Source: a virus. From it: a DNA stretch of 43,350 nt. Position 1 is the stretch's first letter. Every line of letters begins with the position of its first letter. The notes below the pieces were generated by a model. It saw only the letters and a list, made by a program, of their open reading frames with translations, did no database searches and was not told the DNA's origin. Below, piece by piece: positions 29,726-39,000 of the stretch. Made by a program: the position numbers and the translations under genes. The stretch is from the IMG/VR virus record IMGVR_UViG_3300042448_000434, positions 1 to 43,350 of that record; one strand, 5' to 3'.

Positions 29726-30243
29726 GCATTGTAAAAGTTATCTTTATTGACGACAACTACGTCTATCAAAACTATCCTCTGCCCAAGAAGTTAGACCGTT
29801 CTTCCTTGCTGTCTCTTATTATGTTAGAGCAGGTTACCTCTATTCAGGACTTGTTAGGTACGGACCTATACGAGGAGCTTGAGCAAAAGGTTTTTGATGA
29901 GGATTTGACCTCAACAGAGGCTGGCTTATTTAAGTTAGTAAAGTACTGCCTTGCCCTTTATGTTGTCCGTAGTGCTATTTCTACTATCCGCACAGCGATA
30001 GGAAGCACAAAAGCAGAAGAAAAGAATTTAGACCAATATGCCCTTGATGGAATCTCAAGTGGGCTGGACTCCAAGATTAGTTATATCAATCAACGTATTG
30101 TAAATTATATCAAGGGTGATGCAACGCTTTTAGCGTCTGCTCAAGCCAGTACCAACGATTTGTTCAACGAGGAGGATTCGCAGCAGTCTTCGGTATACTA
30201 CCCAGTATATCCTATTGAAGGCGATTGCGATACTAACGCATAA
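29722..30243 (+). CDS. Head-tail connector protein (DUF6712-like)
   Basis: 173 residues with YPLPKKLDRSSLLSLIMLEQ then TSIQDLLGTDLYEELEQKVF near the start and a helical middle (LFKLVKYCLALYVVRSAIST). This pattern of a helical neck protein next to the portal gene matches the DUF6712 family of Bacteroidota phages, which I believe are connectors. Its start overlaps the portal stop (ATGA). Confidence 0.65.
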   Translation: MSIVKVIFIDDNYVYQNYPLPKKLDRSSLLSLIMLEQVTSIQDLLGTDLYEELEQKVFDEDLTSTEAGLFKLVKYCLALYVVRSAISTIRTAIGSTKAEEKNLDQYALDGISSGLDSKISYINQRIVNYIKGDATLLASAQASTNDLFNEEDSQQSSVYYPVYPIEGDCDTNA

Positions 30244-30248
30244 GGTCT

Positions 30249-33200
30249 ATGATAGAGAATTTATTTACGTTTGTCCGAACGCTCGGCAATCAGCGCATAC
30301 AGGGCAAAAAATTCTTTGTCACTCAGGTAGGTCTTCTCGGAACCGTTAGTGATAACTCCGGGTCAATTGGAACTGCTGGCAAGGTACTCTCTTCTACAGG
30401 TAGTGGAGTAAGCTGGATTACCGTTGGTACTGGCAGTAGTGACGTAGATGTTCTTGATGACCTAAGCGATGTAGTCATTAGCACTGCCGCAGAGGGCCAA
30501 TTGCTGCGTTTTAACGGCACTTCGTGGGTCAACTGGACTCATTCCTTTCTAACCTCTTCATCTACGCTAGGAGACCTGTTTAACGTGGGCAATTCTGCTG
30601 ATGGCGCTAACAACGGAGACATCCTTAGATTTGATGAGGCAGCTGGTCTCTGGGTTGCCGATGAATTTCCTTCATTTACAGAATCAGACACTCTTGACTC
30701 TGTAACTGACCGCGGCGCTACGACCACAAACTCTATAACCGTAGGTAATCTTTCCACATCTGGAACTGTTACCGCAGCCGTTGTTACCACCCCACTTATT
30801 GAGCGTGAGGGTGTCCTTACGATTAACAGCGAAGAGCAGGTTGACCAAGGTGAGCCAAATCCAAACTTGCTGTATGTCTCTTGGAATGGAGATAACAAAT
30901 TCGTTATAAATGCTGATGGTTATGCGATTGCAAACACAGGCTATAAGGTTACCGGAGGCACTGCCTCTGGATTCCTAAAGGCTAACGGAACAATTGATAC
31001 AAGCACATACCTAACCTCATATACAGAGACTCAGACCCTTGATGCTGTTACAGACTTGGGCAGCACAACCACAAACAACATAAGCGTTGGTGGACTAACT
31101 TCTACGTCTGTATCTACGCCAATCGTGCAATCAAATAATGGCGTTCTAACCATTACCGCTGATAGCTCCGGAAGTCTACAGCCAGAACAAGGGGACCCTG
31201 CGGTTAAAGTTTTATCTTTTAAGTGGAGCACTACGGAGTTTGGATTCCTAGACACTGACGGGAAGATTGCTTTCCAAGGATTTAAGACCCCAACGGGCAC
31301 AGCTTCTGGGTTCTTAAAGGCCAATGGAACGGTAGACACAAGTGTTTACCTTACCGCGATGGGTAATCTTGACGATATTGGAGATGTAACTCTTACTGGT
31401 GCTGAGGCTGGGGATGTATTAATGTTTGATGGCGAAGAATGGGTAAACTCTCCAATCGACAGTGCCGACTGGGTATCTAAAGTACAGCACGAAGTAAAGG
31501 CCGGGGTTGCCATTACAAAAGGGCAAGCGTTATATGTTACTGGGGCAGACGGCACAAATATAGTTGTAGGTATAGCCTCAAACGTATCTGAAGCTATGTC
31601 TTCTAAGACCATAGGTCTTGCCGCCGCTTCTGCCGCAGTAAATGGTAAGTTTTTCGTAATTACCGAGGGTCTTATTGGTGGATTGAATACATCTTCCGCT
31701 AATGCAGGTGATGCTGTTTGGTTAGGCGTAAATGGAGCTTTAATCTTTGGACTCACAAACAAACCTGTAGCTCCAGCGCACCTTGTTTATATTGGAGTTG
31801 TTACTCGTAAAAACGCAAACAACGGAGAGATTTTTATTAGCGTACAGAATGGATTCGAGCTCAAAGAACTTCACGATGTACTTATCAATGGAGTTACCAC
31901 CGGACAGCTAATTAGAAGAGAGGCTGATGGTCTTTGGAAGAATTGGACTCCAAACTATATCACCGCTAACAGCGCAGATACCTTACTCAATAAAACAATT
32001 CCTTTAGGAACTGGTATAGCCACTATAGTAAATATTGACTCAATAGACCCATTTATTGGCGAGTCATACATACCTATTTATCAGGACGGGATAAATAAAG
32101 ATGGGACAATATCTGTAGATTTAGAGGGCAGTATATCAATATCCAATCCAGGTATTGGCTATTACTCTGGTCAGGTAAATACAGAAGGTGGAAGTCGTTT
32201 CTTAATTACCATTACGGGTAATTTAGTTACAGGTACGTTATCCGAGTTTAACCAAGCGCTTACTGATGGAACATTTGCCACAGAGTCTTACGTTGGCACT
32301 CAAATATCTAATCTTGTAGACTCCGCTCCATCTACTCTTGACACCTTAAACGAACTTGCCGCTGCGCTTGGTGATGATGCAAACTTTGCAACAACTGTAA
32401 CAACTAGCATTGCAACTAAACAACCACAGCTCAACGGTACTGGCTTTGTAAAGGCATCTGGCACAACTATTAGCTACGATAATAGCACCTACCTAACTTC
32501 TGAGTCAGACCCAATCTTTACGGGCAGTGCCGCTTATGGGATTACGAATGAGAATCTATCAGAGTGGAGTCAAGCATACGGATGGAGTGACCATTCTACT
32601 TTTGGCTATCTGACTTCTGAGTCTGACCCTGTCTTTACGGGAAGTGTTGCTTATACTATCACAAGTGAGAATATAACAAATTGGGATACTGCATTTAGTT
32701 GGGGCAACCACGCTGATTATGGTTATCTAACTACCCTTCCTGACCACAATCACGATGACAGGTATTACACCGAAAGTGAGTCAGATACTAAATTTTACTT
32801 AGCCACAAACCCAAGTGACTATCAAACAACAACTGGAACCGTTGCAAACATTGCAAGTGGAACTATATCAAACCTAAATGCAGCTTGGACTGCGCCAGGT
32901 TCCTCCATAGCCAATGGCTTTGTCGTTTATAGATATGGTAGTAGCTCTACAAATCAACCCGTTGTTGCTGACAATGCAAACTGGTTAATAAACATATACT
33001 CGCATCCCGCGGAAGGAGTTTCATCTTACGGTCATCAGCTTGCTGCTGCCAACGGAAACAACATATATTTTCGTTCTGTAAGCAATGGAACATTTAGTGG
33101 GTGGCACAAGTTCTGGAGCACTAACGACTTTAGTTCTGCCACATTTGACAACTGGAATGCGGCATACAACAATACCATTACCGCGGCATCATTTGCTACA

Positions 33201-36077
33201 GCGACTGGTATACTTACGCTCACACAACAGGACTTAGGAACCGTAACAGTTAATCTTGACGGTAGGTACTTAACGTCTGCAAGCGACTCACAGACGCTCT
33301 CTTGGGATAAACCATCTATTACTTTAAGCATTTCAAACGGTAATAGTATTGCACTCGAAGGTCTTGCTACCGAAGAGTTTGTCACAGGTCAGGGCTATAT
33401 TACTGGCATTTCATTTGCCGATGTATCGTCCAAACCGACCACAATAGCCGGATATGGGATTACCGATGCTATCACGACAGCCAACATAGGTTCTCAGTCC
33501 GTATTGTATGCTGATTCATCTGGCAACTCAAACCTCCTTAAAAGTCTCGGTAGTTACGTTTGGTCTTCCTCAACTAATGGGCGAGACTTTCAGCAGGGTT
33601 TGCAAGTTAGTTTTGTCAGCAATAATGAAGGATATCAAAGTTATGGAAGTGTTGTCCGTTTACACACATATCCAAACGATGGAGCGTCTGCGGAATTATA
33701 TTTCCCTTACAGTGAGCAGTATGGTGGAAACTCTATGCAATATCGTCTTGGCTTGTATCATAATGCTGGCTGGAGCTCTTGGAAGACGGTAGTAGATTCT
33801 GAAAACATTGGAGAATACGCATTAACATCGCTTCCTGCTCACAACCACGATGATAGATACTACACTGAAACTGAGTCAGACGCTAGATATCCTTTATCCA
33901 GAGGTACACTAGGTACAACAACAAATGTTGGTGATGCAACTGGATTTGGAAATAATTTAGCATCTGGTACATATACTAGAAATTATGTTGGTCACGGTGG
34001 ACAAGTTTGGGTGTCTCACGATACTGGTGGCAGCGTAGGTAATTTTGCATTAGAAGTAACATATTATGGCGCGATGTATGTCCACACAAATGTGGATAGT
34101 TCTTCTTGGGCAACAAAGCAAATATGGACTTCAGATACATTTGCTAATAACTCCTCTAACTGGAATACTGCATTTGGATGGGGTAACCACGCCGGGGCTA
34201 ATTATATAGTAAGAGGCTCAACGCAATCACCGGGGTCGTGGACAGAGGCTACGAAATTCCAGTCGGCGGGAGACATTGGAACTGAGACATCGAGTGCTCA
34301 CTCATTGCAGATTTACTCTGCCGAAGGGAATGACGCATTTATGGCGTTTCACATATCCAGCGATTTTGCTGTATTTTTTGGTCTTGACAACACCACGAAT
34401 AGACTCTATACTGGCGGTTGGTCTGATGGAAACAACAAGTATCAACTTTGGGATTCTAGGGACTTTAGCTCAACCAACATAAGTAACTGGAACACAGCTT
34501 ACGGATGGGGTAATCACTCGGGACTTTATCTTGGGTTAAACTCAAAAGCTGCGGACTCTGAACTTATTGATGGAATTGACTCATCAAGCATCCTGTGGGG
34601 AAATGCTAGGGGAACTAACGATTCAGTTACAACGGATGCTGACGGATTAGATAAAACTGGTTTTTATACATCTAGCGCATTTGTAACTAGGCCAGAAGGT
34701 GTTGATAACTGGATGTACATACAGCATATTAAGCTGTACAATGACAACTCCCAATATCAAAAGCAAATTGGATACGATACATACGATGACCGTATGTGGG
34801 TTAGAACAAAAAGTGGAAACACTTGGAGTTCTTGGAAGGCTATTCTTACCAGTGAAAACATTGGAGAATATACTTTAACATCACTGCCTGCCCACACGCA
34901 TACTATTGCTGACGTAACGGGATTGCAGACCGCCCTTGATGGAAAACTTAGTGCTGAATCTGATACGCTAGACAGTGTTACTGGAAGGGGAGCTACTACT
35001 TCTAATCTAATAACTATAACTTCAAGTGATGTAGGATTAAAGGTTCAGGAAAACGGAACAAGTACAGCTTGGAGAGGCAGAATTGGTTCTTTTAACTCCT
35101 CTGCTGATAAGTCGTCATTCCTTGGAAACTATACTGGAAGAGCAGGTGTATTTGGACACAACAACGCCTTAAGCGCTTGGGATGACCTTTGGGTCAATAC
35201 TCTTGGTATATATGGTCAAGGAAATTTATATCTTTCTTGGAACACCTATGTAAAGGGGAATAGTAATGATACTAATTACCCTATAATCCATTCCGGGAAC
35301 ATAAGTTCCCAGTCAGTCAATTTTGCTACTTCATCAGGTAACTCATCAACTACGGACCAAACAGTCTTTGGTTCACTATTTATTAATGACGCGGCGGTAG
35401 CTACCAAGGAGTTTGTTACAAGTCAAGGTTACCTAACATCGCTACCTGCTCACAATCACGATGACAGGTATTACACTGAGACGGAATCAGACTCTAGGTA
35501 TGTAAATACTTCCGGTGATACAATGACTGGAAACCTCACGCTAAAGTATAGTACTGCGGATTCTAGCGATTATGAGGGTTTGATGTTTGCGCCATATAGC
35601 GATGCTGAAGGATTAAACGATTATATTATTAAGGCTGGCTCAGATAGGGGTGTATTTGGAAGAAAGTCATTTGGGTGGCACGTTCATACAGAGTCAGCAT
35701 TTGGAGTATACTCAAACGATTGGGAAAAACTATTTGGCGTAGAGGGTGGTACTGGAAACACTCAAGTGTTCGGAAGCCTTACTGTAAGCGGTTCAATCAC
35801 AGAAAACTCTTCTATTCGATATAAAAAAGATGTAGTAGATATTGAGTCCGCATCCGCAAAAGTTGAAAAGTTAAGACCAGTACGATACAAAAAGATAAGA
35901 GATGAATCGGAGGAGATTGGTCTTATCGCAGAGGACGTAGCCGAGCTATTCCCAGAGGTGGTAAAATATGATAATGAGGGTAGGCCAGATGGTGTCAACT
36001 ACTCTCGCCTAAGCGTAATTTTGCTGAAGGCAGTACAAGAATTAACAGAACGAGTAAACAAGTTAGAAAACAAGTAA
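30249..36077 (+). CDS. Giant tail fibre 1 with S74 chaperone domain
   Basis: 1942 residues. N-terminal strand-rich part, then repeated units such as TLDSVTDRGATTTNSI, FGYLTSESDP with FTGS, and LPAHNHDDRYYTE-like collar repeats (near residues 830, 1195 and 1732, plus a diverged copy near 1550). Around residues 880-958 (GSSIANGFVVYRYGSSS to FSGWHKFWST) is a pyocin-knob-like domain. The C-terminus (from about 1850) is an S74 intramolecular chaperone: SSIRYKKD has the Ser and Lys of the self-cleavage dyad, followed by IGLIAEDVAELFPEVVKY and a coiled coil. The domain helps fibre trimerisation and is then released. Confidence 0.85.
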   Translation: MIENLFTFVRTLGNQRIQGKKFFVTQVGLLGTVSDNSGSIGTAGKVLSSTGSGVSWITVGTGSSDVDVLDDLSDVVISTAAEGQLLRFNGTSWVNWTHSFLTSSSTLGDLFNVGNSADGANNGDILRFDEAAGLWVADEFPSFTESDTLDSVTDRGATTTNSITVGNLSTSGTVTAAVVTTPLIEREGVLTINSEEQVDQGEPNPNLLYVSWNGDNKFVINADGYAIANTGYKVTGGTASGFLKANGTIDTSTYLTSYTETQTLDAVTDLGSTTTNNISVGGLTSTSVSTPIVQSNNGVLTITADSSGSLQPEQGDPAVKVLSFKWSTTEFGFLDTDGKIAFQGFKTPTGTASGFLKANGTVDTSVYLTAMGNLDDIGDVTLTGAEAGDVLMFDGEEWVNSPIDSADWVSKVQHEVKAGVAITKGQALYVTGADGTNIVVGIASNVSEAMSSKTIGLAAASAAVNGKFFVITEGLIGGLNTSSANAGDAVWLGVNGALIFGLTNKPVAPAHLVYIGVVTRKNANNGEIFISVQNGFELKELHDVLINGVTTGQLIRREADGLWKNWTPNYITANSADTLLNKTIPLGTGIATIVNIDSIDPFIGESYIPIYQDGINKDGTISVDLEGSISISNPGIGYYSGQVNTEGGSRFLITITGNLVTGTLSEFNQALTDGTFATESYVGTQISNLVDSAPSTLDTLNELAAALGDDANFATTVTTSIATKQPQLNGTGFVKASGTTISYDNSTYLTSESDPIFTGSAAYGITNENLSEWSQAYGWSDHSTFGYLTSESDPVFTGSVAYTITSENITNWDTAFSWGNHADYGYLTTLPDHNHDDRYYTESESDTKFYLATNPSDYQTTTGTVANIASGTISNLNAAWTAPGSSIANGFVVYRYGSSSTNQPVVADNANWLINIYSHPAEGVSSYGHQLAAANGNNIYFRSVSNGTFSGWHKFWSTNDFSSATFDNWNAAYNNTITAASFATATGILTLTQQDLGTVTVNLDGRYLTSASDSQTLSWDKPSITLSISNGNSIALEGLATEEFVTGQGYITGISFADVSSKPTTIAGYGITDAITTANIGSQSVLYADSSGNSNLLKSLGSYVWSSSTNGRDFQQGLQVSFVSNNEGYQSYGSVVRLHTYPNDGASAELYFPYSEQYGGNSMQYRLGLYHNAGWSSWKTVVDSENIGEYALTSLPAHNHDDRYYTETESDARYPLSRGTLGTTTNVGDATGFGNNLASGTYTRNYVGHGGQVWVSHDTGGSVGNFALEVTYYGAMYVHTNVDSSSWATKQIWTSDTFANNSSNWNTAFGWGNHAGANYIVRGSTQSPGSWTEATKFQSAGDIGTETSSAHSLQIYSAEGNDAFMAFHISSDFAVFFGLDNTTNRLYTGGWSDGNNKYQLWDSRDFSSTNISNWNTAYGWGNHSGLYLGLNSKAADSELIDGIDSSSILWGNARGTNDSVTTDADGLDKTGFYTSSAFVTRPEGVDNWMYIQHIKLYNDNSQYQKQIGYDTYDDRMWVRTKSGNTWSSWKAILTSENIGEYTLTSLPAHTHTIADVTGLQTALDGKLSAESDTLDSVTGRGATTSNLITITSSDVGLKVQENGTSTAWRGRIGSFNSSADKSSFLGNYTGRAGVFGHNNALSAWDDLWVNTLGIYGQGNLYLSWNTYVKGNSNDTNYPIIHSGNISSQSVNFATSSGNSSTTDQTVFGSLFINDAAVATKEFVTSQGYLTSLPAHNHDDRYYTETESDSRYVNTSGDTMTGNLTLKYSTADSSDYEGLMFAPYSDAEGLNDYIIKAGSDRGVFGRKSFGWHVHTESAFGVYSNDWEKLFGVEGGTGNTQVFGSLTVSGSITENSSIRYKKDVVDIESASAKVEKLRPVRYKKIRDESEEIGLIAEDVAELFPEVVKYDNEGRPDGVNYSRLSVILLKAVQELTERVNKLENK

Positions 36078-36078
36078 T

Positions 36079-39000
36079 ATGGCAAATCTTTTAAGTACAG
36101 CTATAACTGGAACCACCACTACATCCGATAGTGTTGTTATTGGCGGAACATTCGCTAATAACGCATATAATTCTGTATCATCTACTCGTTTAATGTTTGG
36201 TGGAGGTGACGCGCCTAATAATTACTCCATAGGTACTAGTCTAAACAACTATGGAGGAAACTATACTAAGCTAGACCTACGTTGGCACACTGGTATTCGT
36301 ATGGGCGCACAACCCGGTTATGGCGGTATTCGTTTTTTTAGCGATGAAACACTTGCTACTCGTATTATGTCTATTGGGGAGACTGATGCCAACATCAGAA
36401 TAGATAATAACCTATATATTGGAGGTGCTGGAGGTTGGATTACGGACCTATTGGCCGCCAAACAAAACGCTTCTACTGCAATTACTACTAGCAACATCGG
36501 TAGCCAATCAGTAACCTATGCTACAACAGCAGGTTCTGCTACAAACTCGTCACAGCTTCAAGGTTATTCAGCATATTCGATTGTTGAGGAGTCTCGTGGT
36601 GTTCACTCCGGTAGCGACTTCCCCAGTGGCACACTTGTGCAGACCGACATCAATGCTGATGAATGGGCTGGTAATTCATTCGTAATGGAAGTATCTGGTA
36701 AAAGTTATGGCTCAGGAACTCCGTTTAAACTTGCAATGGAGGGTTACTTGTACGCTGATACAGTTATCAATGTTTCGGCGATGTCTTATGGCTCATACTT
36801 TCCAGGCCCTGTTAAAGTTATGCGCCTTAATGGAACACTTGCATTCTGGTGGCCTAGAGGCTCTTACTGGAACTCTTTTCAAGTACACGTTAGAAACGCA
36901 GATGGTGAATCTTGGAATAGGGTTACTGGTATTAGTGATTCAGTAGACCCACCGAGCGCAGACAAAAAGGTTTCTGTTACTCCTGTTCAAGTAATCCACA
37001 CAAACAACATTGCTTCTCAGTCGGTAAGCTATGCTACCACTGCAGGTGCATTAACTTCAATGAATATATCCCAGTTCACAAACAACTCGGGATATATTAC
37101 TAGCGTTGGAAACATTACAAGGCTGTGGGCAGAATCACACCCCACTGATTATTATGTTAGAGCAAATTGGACAGGTACTTATTGGCAATTAACAAGTAAT
37201 CACCCAAGTCCGGTTCAAGTAGGATATGCGGATAGTGCCGGAAGTGCAGGTTCACTAACTTCAATGAATATATCTCAGTTCACAAATAACTCTGGATATA
37301 TAACATCATCTGCTAGTATTAGTGGTAACGCAGCCTCAGCAACATTTGCGAGAAGAATTGCTGGGCCAGAAAGAATAGGTTTTAATGTCGGTGGAGACGC
37401 ATCTACATTTTATCCTATTGCCATATCTACTGGTGCCGGGTCTACGGAATCACAATACTCTGAGTTTGTAATTGAGCGAGGGGGATACGAAGACCCAGGT
37501 TATACTGGAATTGCATTTAGTACGTTCAATGCTAGATTTACATATAAGCCAAGCGGATGGGGATATGGTGCAGTATATTTTAATCTTGAGCAGCTTACAC
37601 AGACAGCGACAATGCTGGGTGACTATCTTGACCAATATCAAAGCTCTCAGGCTATAATTTGGTTAAGAGGAGCAACAAGGTATAATATATACTCAGTGTA
37701 CGGAGGCATAGGGCTTATATTTACGAATGAGGGTGGTACTAGCTATACTATGGCGTATGGTACATACGACCCAATCTCTACGCCAAGAGAAAAGGCTACG
37801 ACAGCCAAATACTATGATTCAACAGTAAGATATGCTGGTACAATATATACTGGTAGCAATGCTGTTATTCACGCAGGTAACATCGGCTCTCAGTCAGTAG
37901 CCAGTGCAACTACGGCGGGCTCATTAACTTCAATGAATATATCCCAGTTCACTAATAACAGTGGATATCTTACTACTGAAGCAGATACATTATCTAGCGT
38001 AACTGGAAGGGGCGCAACCACAGCTTCTCAAGTAAGTTTTACTAAGACTGATGACCACGCCATATCAGTAGGGACAATAAGAGGTAGAGTAGTAAATTCA
38101 CAAGGTGGGGAATTTATTCAGTTGTACGAAAGAGTTAACATTGGTGGTCCAAATGGTTGGGGTGCTGCAAATACAGCAGCTCCTAGTTATGGACTATCTG
38201 TTTATGGAGGGGCAACTATTGGATACGGTAATAGTGGAGGATTGGCTGTAACCGGAACACTATCCGCAACAAACTTTAGTGGTTCTTCAAGTGGGACTAA
38301 CACTGGAGACCAAACTAATATATCAGGTAACGCTGCGACAGCTACTTATGCTACTAGTGCTGGTAACGCCGATACTGTAGACAGCCTACACGCATCTTCT
38401 TTTGTAAGGAATGACACAACTCGACAATACTTAAAACCTTATTTTGAGTATAGTGAATGGCTAACTACGCAAAGTCCTTTGGATTTAGTTAATCAGATGG
38501 GCGGAGGCGGTTTTCGTGTAGACTTCTTGCATCCATCTTATACTGCAAATGGAAACTGGGGTCACGTTATGACTTGGTCAGGGTACAATGGCTATACAAT
38601 GTATCAAATGTCAGGGAGCTATGGCGATGGTGCTGACGTTGAATTGTATGTTAGAAATGAGGCAAACCACCAGAGGAATGCTTGGTCTAGCTGGAGGAGA
38701 TTATTGCACGACAACAACTACAACTCATACGCACCTACTCTAACGGGCACAGGGGCATCCGGTACTTGGGGTATAAGTATTACAGGTAATGCCAATACTG
38801 CAACCACTGCAACAACGGCAAGTAATCTTGCGGCAGACACCTCTACAAGATTTAAGGTCATAACTTTTACTGGAGAAGGGGGAGATTCTGGAAATGGGAA
38901 TAGCGGAAGCAACTATGGTATCTACCAACAAGGTGGCAGTTGGACCCATCCTTACCCAGACTTGTGCATTGGGTTTCACACTGGTATTAAAATAGGAGCA

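Noticed and set aside
30102-30116. TTGTAAATTA box inside the connector gene
   Set aside because: Same word, but inside coding sequence and 130 bases from the next start; counted as chance.
32730-35490. Regular repeats in fibre 1 as a CRISPR-like array
   Set aside because: Repeats are in frame, encode NHDDRYYTE-type collar units, and spacing is irregular.
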